From Pseudopyrenochaeta lycopersici (Eukaryota; Ascomycota; Dothideomycetes; Pleosporales; Pseudopyrenochaetaceae): a stretch of 64,000 bases of DNA. Made by a program: the position numbers and the translations under genes. A model generated the notes under the pieces. That model saw only the letters and a list, made by a program, of their open reading frames with translations. It did no database searches and was not told the DNA's origin. Where the stretch lies: contig NHZP01000001.1 of assembly GCA_003313425.1 (NCBI GenBank), forward strand, positions 62,001-126,000. The letters are read 5' to 3'. Position 1 is the stretch's first letter; every line of letters starts with the position of its first letter. Positions 58,753 through 64,000 of this stretch are shown here, piece after piece.

Positions 58753-59282
58753 TTAAATTCTCTACAGGAGATTTATACGACTGGACATTAAGTAGGAGGT
58801 ACTAGAAGATTATTATTGTGAACATAGTTCTTACAGGTTACCTTAACGTAAAGGGACGCTATTTAGAGTCTTAATGCCAGATTAATTACGTTATCTAGTG
58901 CGATAGGATTACAATTAGATAAGATAATTAATCAAGTTATTAAAAATATACTTATTATATACACGCCCTTTTAGTCTTTGCTATTTCTCCTTTTTATATG
59001 TGCATGTGTACTAAGTAAAAACTCCTAAGCATTTACTATAATATAGTATTGTGTACTCTTACTACTATACTATAAATCTAAAATCATACTCTTTCTAACC
59101 CTAACGTACTATGTATTTAATATATTCTCTTAGCGTAGAAACTATCTCAGGCTGGATAAGAACTACTTCTACAATCTTCTAGTAAATCTAGAGGTTATAT
59201 ATACAAAGTATTAATTACTATTTAGCTTAGAAGTTTTACCTATTTATTACTTAGTAGTACCTGTATAGAGCTGTTAGCTAGT
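58753..59282. other. 3' flank of the secreted-protein gene, becoming RIPed
   Basis: No gene seen. The first 100 bp are probably 3' UTR; from about 58850 the composition turns AT-rich. Confidence 0.45.
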
Positions 59283-59830
59283 TGTCAGGACACAGGTCTG
59301 CTCCTACTGCGCCAAACAACCCAAAAAGGTAACAATAATCTGCTATCTGCAGATCATGCTGAACAGAATAGTACTTAACGTCGCACTGGCGACCAGCCAG
59401 CGGCTACCTTAGCTCTCCGCCTTGTATCCTGACACTAGTATATGTTAGGCTATAGCGCTGTGGGCGCTAACAGCTGAGAGTTGAGGGCTGCGGGCCGAGG
59501 GCTGAGAGCTGAGAGCCGCTGGCTGGCTACTAGTATGACGTTAAGTAGTATTCTAATCAGCGTCATCAGTACTTAGCTGTCAGCCTCATGGGTTGACCCG
59601 GGCCGACCTGGCCCATAGTGGCCCAGGCTAGGGTAGAGTTAGTAAGAGTACATAAGGGGGCGGCACCCCCTCGCTGGTCAGCAGCGATTCGTCTATCGAA
59701 CCACCGCAATACACTCTTTACTACCCAACCAGCCTTCCTATGCTAGTGAACCGAATATAGTCCTGACATTAGCAGATTATTGTAACCTTTTAATTGTTAA
59801 GCGCAGCGAGAGCAGACCTGTGTCCTGACA
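59283..59830. mobile_element. Small inverted-repeat element with a nested hairpin and solo LTR
   Basis: Ends TGTCAGGACACAGGTCTGCT and its complement (59283-59304, 59809-59830). The inverted similarity extends about 65 bp to AATAATCTGCTA. Inside, a second inverted repeat of about 50 bp (59366-59418 with 59505-59555) shares ACTTAACGTC and AGCCAGCGGCT. Without the LTR it is about 352 bp. A target duplication is not resolved: TTAGCTAGT before the left end resembles TTAGCTAAT a few bases after the right end. Confidence 0.7.
59578..59768 (-). mobile_element. Solo LTR, 191 bp, with TTAGC duplication
   Basis: TGTCAGCCTCATGGG...AGTCCTGACA, perfect TTAGC on both sides (59573-59577, 59769-59773). It contains a GC-rich hairpin-like GGGGGCGGCACCCCC (59655-59669). 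Orientation is suggested only by the TGTCAGGAC start on the minus strand. Confidence 0.85.
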
Positions 59831-59985
59831 GTATATTAGCTAATTAGATATAGGTAACTTAAATACTTTTTCCTAACACTTCCTATATTAGGTTAAGAAT
59901 ATTAATATCTATATACTAGAGCTTAGGGTTATAGCTATAAAGTGCTATTGTTAATTACCTGGATAGCTTAACCCTAATTACACTA

Positions 59986-62011
<2,026 letters not shown>

Positions 62012-62038
62012 TATTATTATTATTATTATTATTATTAT
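62012..62038. repeat. (TTA)n microsatellite, right remnant
   Basis: Nine TTA units starting with the TA target duplication of the transposon at 60162-62011; continuation of the tract at 59986-60161. Confidence 0.9.
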
Positions 62039-62549
62039 TTCCTTAAGTAGTTTAATTTATACCTCTTTTAGCAATTATAACATTAATAAAATTTATTTAG
62101 AGCTTATAATGTGCAGGAACAGAGGCCTCAGCCAACTTCTCCCTGTCGATGGTAGCCTTAAGCTCACTGAACACAGCTAGTCACCTCATGCAGGTTGAGA
62201 TGAGAGAGGTAGGAGGTAGGTAACGAGGTTGAACAAGGATATGTAGTATCTGTATCTGTCTATCTTTCTTTCATATTTTCTGTTTTCTCTGTCTTGTAGT
62301 TATAACTTGTTACTTTAAGATAGTTATCTCTGATAAGCTTAAGAATGCTTAATTTAGTACTCTGCATGTAAAGAAGAACTTAGTTAGCTACTGTATAGTG
62401 CTTCGTACTAGGACTTATAAAGAACTAGGCTAGTGTTAATATTATCAAGGTAATATCGCTTGCCTTGTTGTTTGGGTTATTTTAGTCATCGAAGAGGGTC
62501 TCTAGCTATTGCAAGGCATCTCCGAAGCAAAAGATTGGGACCTAACCTC

Positions 62550-63231
62550 ATGGGATTCGTTGCTCAGTTGCCAGTTAAGTAATATAGCTTCCTGCTGTGG
62601 GCACAGCTGTCTGGGGTCTTCGATCCACCCACCGGAGACAGCGCTGGCGAACCAACACAACTAGCTGTAGCTGATGACCTCAGCGTGGACAAGCTCATCA
62701 AGAAATATTAGCAGCCACCCAATGGCAATGCAAACAAATCACTAAGTCCATTGCGATCAATTGCGACAATGCTTAGTACGACGTTGCCTATGCTCGGATT
62801 GAAGCACAACGTTGCCTCGACTGCCACAATCGACCAGCATCAAAATGAAGGGCTGGAACCCCAGAAGAACGATCCCTTTCGCCGTCAATTCGTATTTGGC
62901 ACAAAGTCATTGAAGAACCGGACAAAACACTTCTACAGGGCAAAATGCACGAGATACGACGCTGGAACGATCGCCTAGCAAGTCTATTACCATATGCTGT
63001 ACGTCAAAGTCTCACGCAGCAGGCTTTGCCATGCATATTGCTCCATGATGTAACCAACAAGTTGCTGGAGAAGCTTCTGAAAGCCGCGGATCACCACAGT
63101 CCAGACGTCAGACTGCATGCAAAGCTATGCAAGGAGAAATTGGCTTCCAAGCAGAGCGATCAGTGTCCGCTCAACGAGTCCGTCATCAAAAAGTACCCAC
63201 GCCCGGCCCACGGTGATTCGGACTATTCCTA
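62550..63231 (+). pseudogene. Decayed gene, possibly with a HeLo-type (prion-inhibition and propagation) domain
   Basis: Normal-composition DNA with two overlapping coding frames. First frame: SFLLWAQLSGVFDPPTGDSAGE (two pieces, about 62590-62655), DDLSVDKLIKKY then TAG where W may be expected (62708), and on to about 62975. Second frame: IWHKVIEEPDKTLLQGKM (about 62892-62945) and MHEIRRWNDRLASLLP (62945-62992), which resembles the W-N-x-x-L-x-x-LLP segment at the end of fungal HeLo domains; it ends TAA at about 63230-63232. The frame change could be an unrecognised intron or a frameshift. HeLo proteins act in heterokaryon incompatibility and cell death (known). The match is by eye and weak; the gene may simply be an unknown protein. 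Confidence 0.4.
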
Positions 63232-63346
63232 ATCTCGAGCCTAGCAACGATGGGATATCGCTGATAGATTTTCAATAAAGCCAAAACGGTAAGAAGGCAA
63301 TGTCACCTATTCAGTGTCTGGTACGCGGTAAATTTCTACTATATAT

Positions 63347-64000
63347 CTACGTTCTAATATTATAGATCTTAATACACTGTTCATCCTCCTTAGCCCTGCC
63401 GGTTATCGCGAAGCATTCCTCATCCAGCTTCATACCAGCCCAGATCGCTTTCTGCTCTACAAGCAACTCATCCAAACATTGTCCGTTGTTATAGTCCAAT
63501 AATTTAACTTTCCCATCCATACTTGCTGTAACCATTTTGGTTCCGTCCCCGAAGAACTCCATCACTCGAACTGCCGGGTTATCACCGTTGTGAGCCTCAA
63601 TGACTCCAATCGTTCGGCCGCTGTTCCAGTCCCATTCACGGACAGTCCCATCAGCGCTGGCCGTAATCAGCCTGCTCTTCAGGTCGATAATCCTCGTCGG
63701 TAGTTTCGTGTGCCCAATGCAGTCCGAGAGACACTCTCTGTGAAATTCATTAGTGCAAGCCAGAACACAGCGAACCTTCAAGTGGACTCACCCATCGCTT
63801 ATACGCCAAATCTTGGTGGCACCTCCGCTTGCGCCGGCAGCAATAAGGGTGTGGTCTTCATTCCAACCCAGAATACCAATGCCAGCATCATGCCCTTCAA
63901 AAACATAGATACATTGTCCACTTGTAATATTCCAAACTCGGAGACGATTGTCGTAGCCCCCGGAGATCAATGTGTCGCCATGAGAAGCCAAGGCGGACAC
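63347..64000 (-). CDS. WD40-repeat protein, C-terminal part (gene continues beyond window)
   Basis: Minus strand, two exons visible: 64000-63792 and 63737-63347 (stop TAG 63347-63349), joined by a 54-nt intron (63738-63791: GTGAGT donor, CACTAAT branch, CACAG acceptor), which keeps the frame (SDG/ECLSD). At least four WD-type blades: GDTLISGGYDNRLRVWN, IAAGASGGATKIWRISDG, SRLITASADGTVREWDW, KMVTASMDGKVKLLDY; the last part (AIWAGMKLDEECFAITGR...IKIYNI) looks like the closing blade of F-box/WD40 proteins of the Cdc4/Pop1 type. Such proteins recruit substrates to SCF ubiquitin ligases, but the F-box, if any, is outside the window, so this remains a guess. No RIP damage: this is normal gene space. 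The ORF starting at 63781 begins inside the intron and is not the real start. Confidence 0.85.

Overview
The window looks like a fungal chromosome segment, most likely a filamentous ascomycete of the Dothideomycetes/Pleosporales type. About four fifths is transposable-element sequence damaged by repeat-induced point mutation (RIP). CA and TG dinucleotides are depleted, TA-rich words dominate, and old reading frames can still be followed but are broken mainly by TAG and TAA, as expected from CAG/CAA to TAG/TAA and TGG to TAG. Short introns with GTAAGT-type donors, TATA boxes, TG...CA LTRs with 5-bp target duplications, and pogo/Fot1-like DNA transposons with TA duplications all fit this. No tRNA, rRNA or CRISPR was seen. 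The species is not identified; the compartment resembles the AT-rich isochores of plant-pathogenic Dothideomycetes (inference).

Layout. 1-12987: an old Gypsy element (A), invaded by a 7.4 kb Gypsy element (B, 3068-10435), a MITE and a solo LTR; B itself carries two further solo LTRs. 13240-25917: degenerate element C of unknown type, split by a complete chromodomain Gypsy element (D, 16110-24050). 26440-31250: RIP-degraded Copia element on the minus strand. 33720-36940: a normal-GC island with one small hypothetical gene and a dead NB-ARC/TPR (NLR-type) gene. 37224-45373: complete Gypsy element F on the minus strand, with an extra intron-containing ORF in antisense orientation. 45374-53280: a Pif1-like helicase relic split by a palindromic transposon, a RIP-killed alpha/beta hydrolase, a pogo transposase relic and a solo LTR. 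55100-56839: an internally deleted pogo-like element with a solo LTR inside. 57690-58752: an apparently intact four-exon gene for a small secreted cysteine-rich protein with a 17-bp-period array of PacC-like hexamers in its promoter. 59283-62011: small inverted-repeat elements, a (TTA)n microsatellite and a Fot1-like transposon inserted into it. 62560-64000: the start of ordinary gene space, with a decayed possible HeLo-domain gene and a WD40 gene running off the edge.

The most interesting loci are the unlisted secreted-protein gene with its promoter array (57690-58752), the spliced antisense ORF in Gypsy element F (37967-39162), the giant palindrome with a 130-bp LTR at its exact centre (45805-46983), and a family of LTRs carrying CACGTG arrays (9715, 14445, 31432). 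Many insertions are dated by perfect target duplications, so a nesting order can be read. All similarity calls come from reading translations by eye; no search was run.
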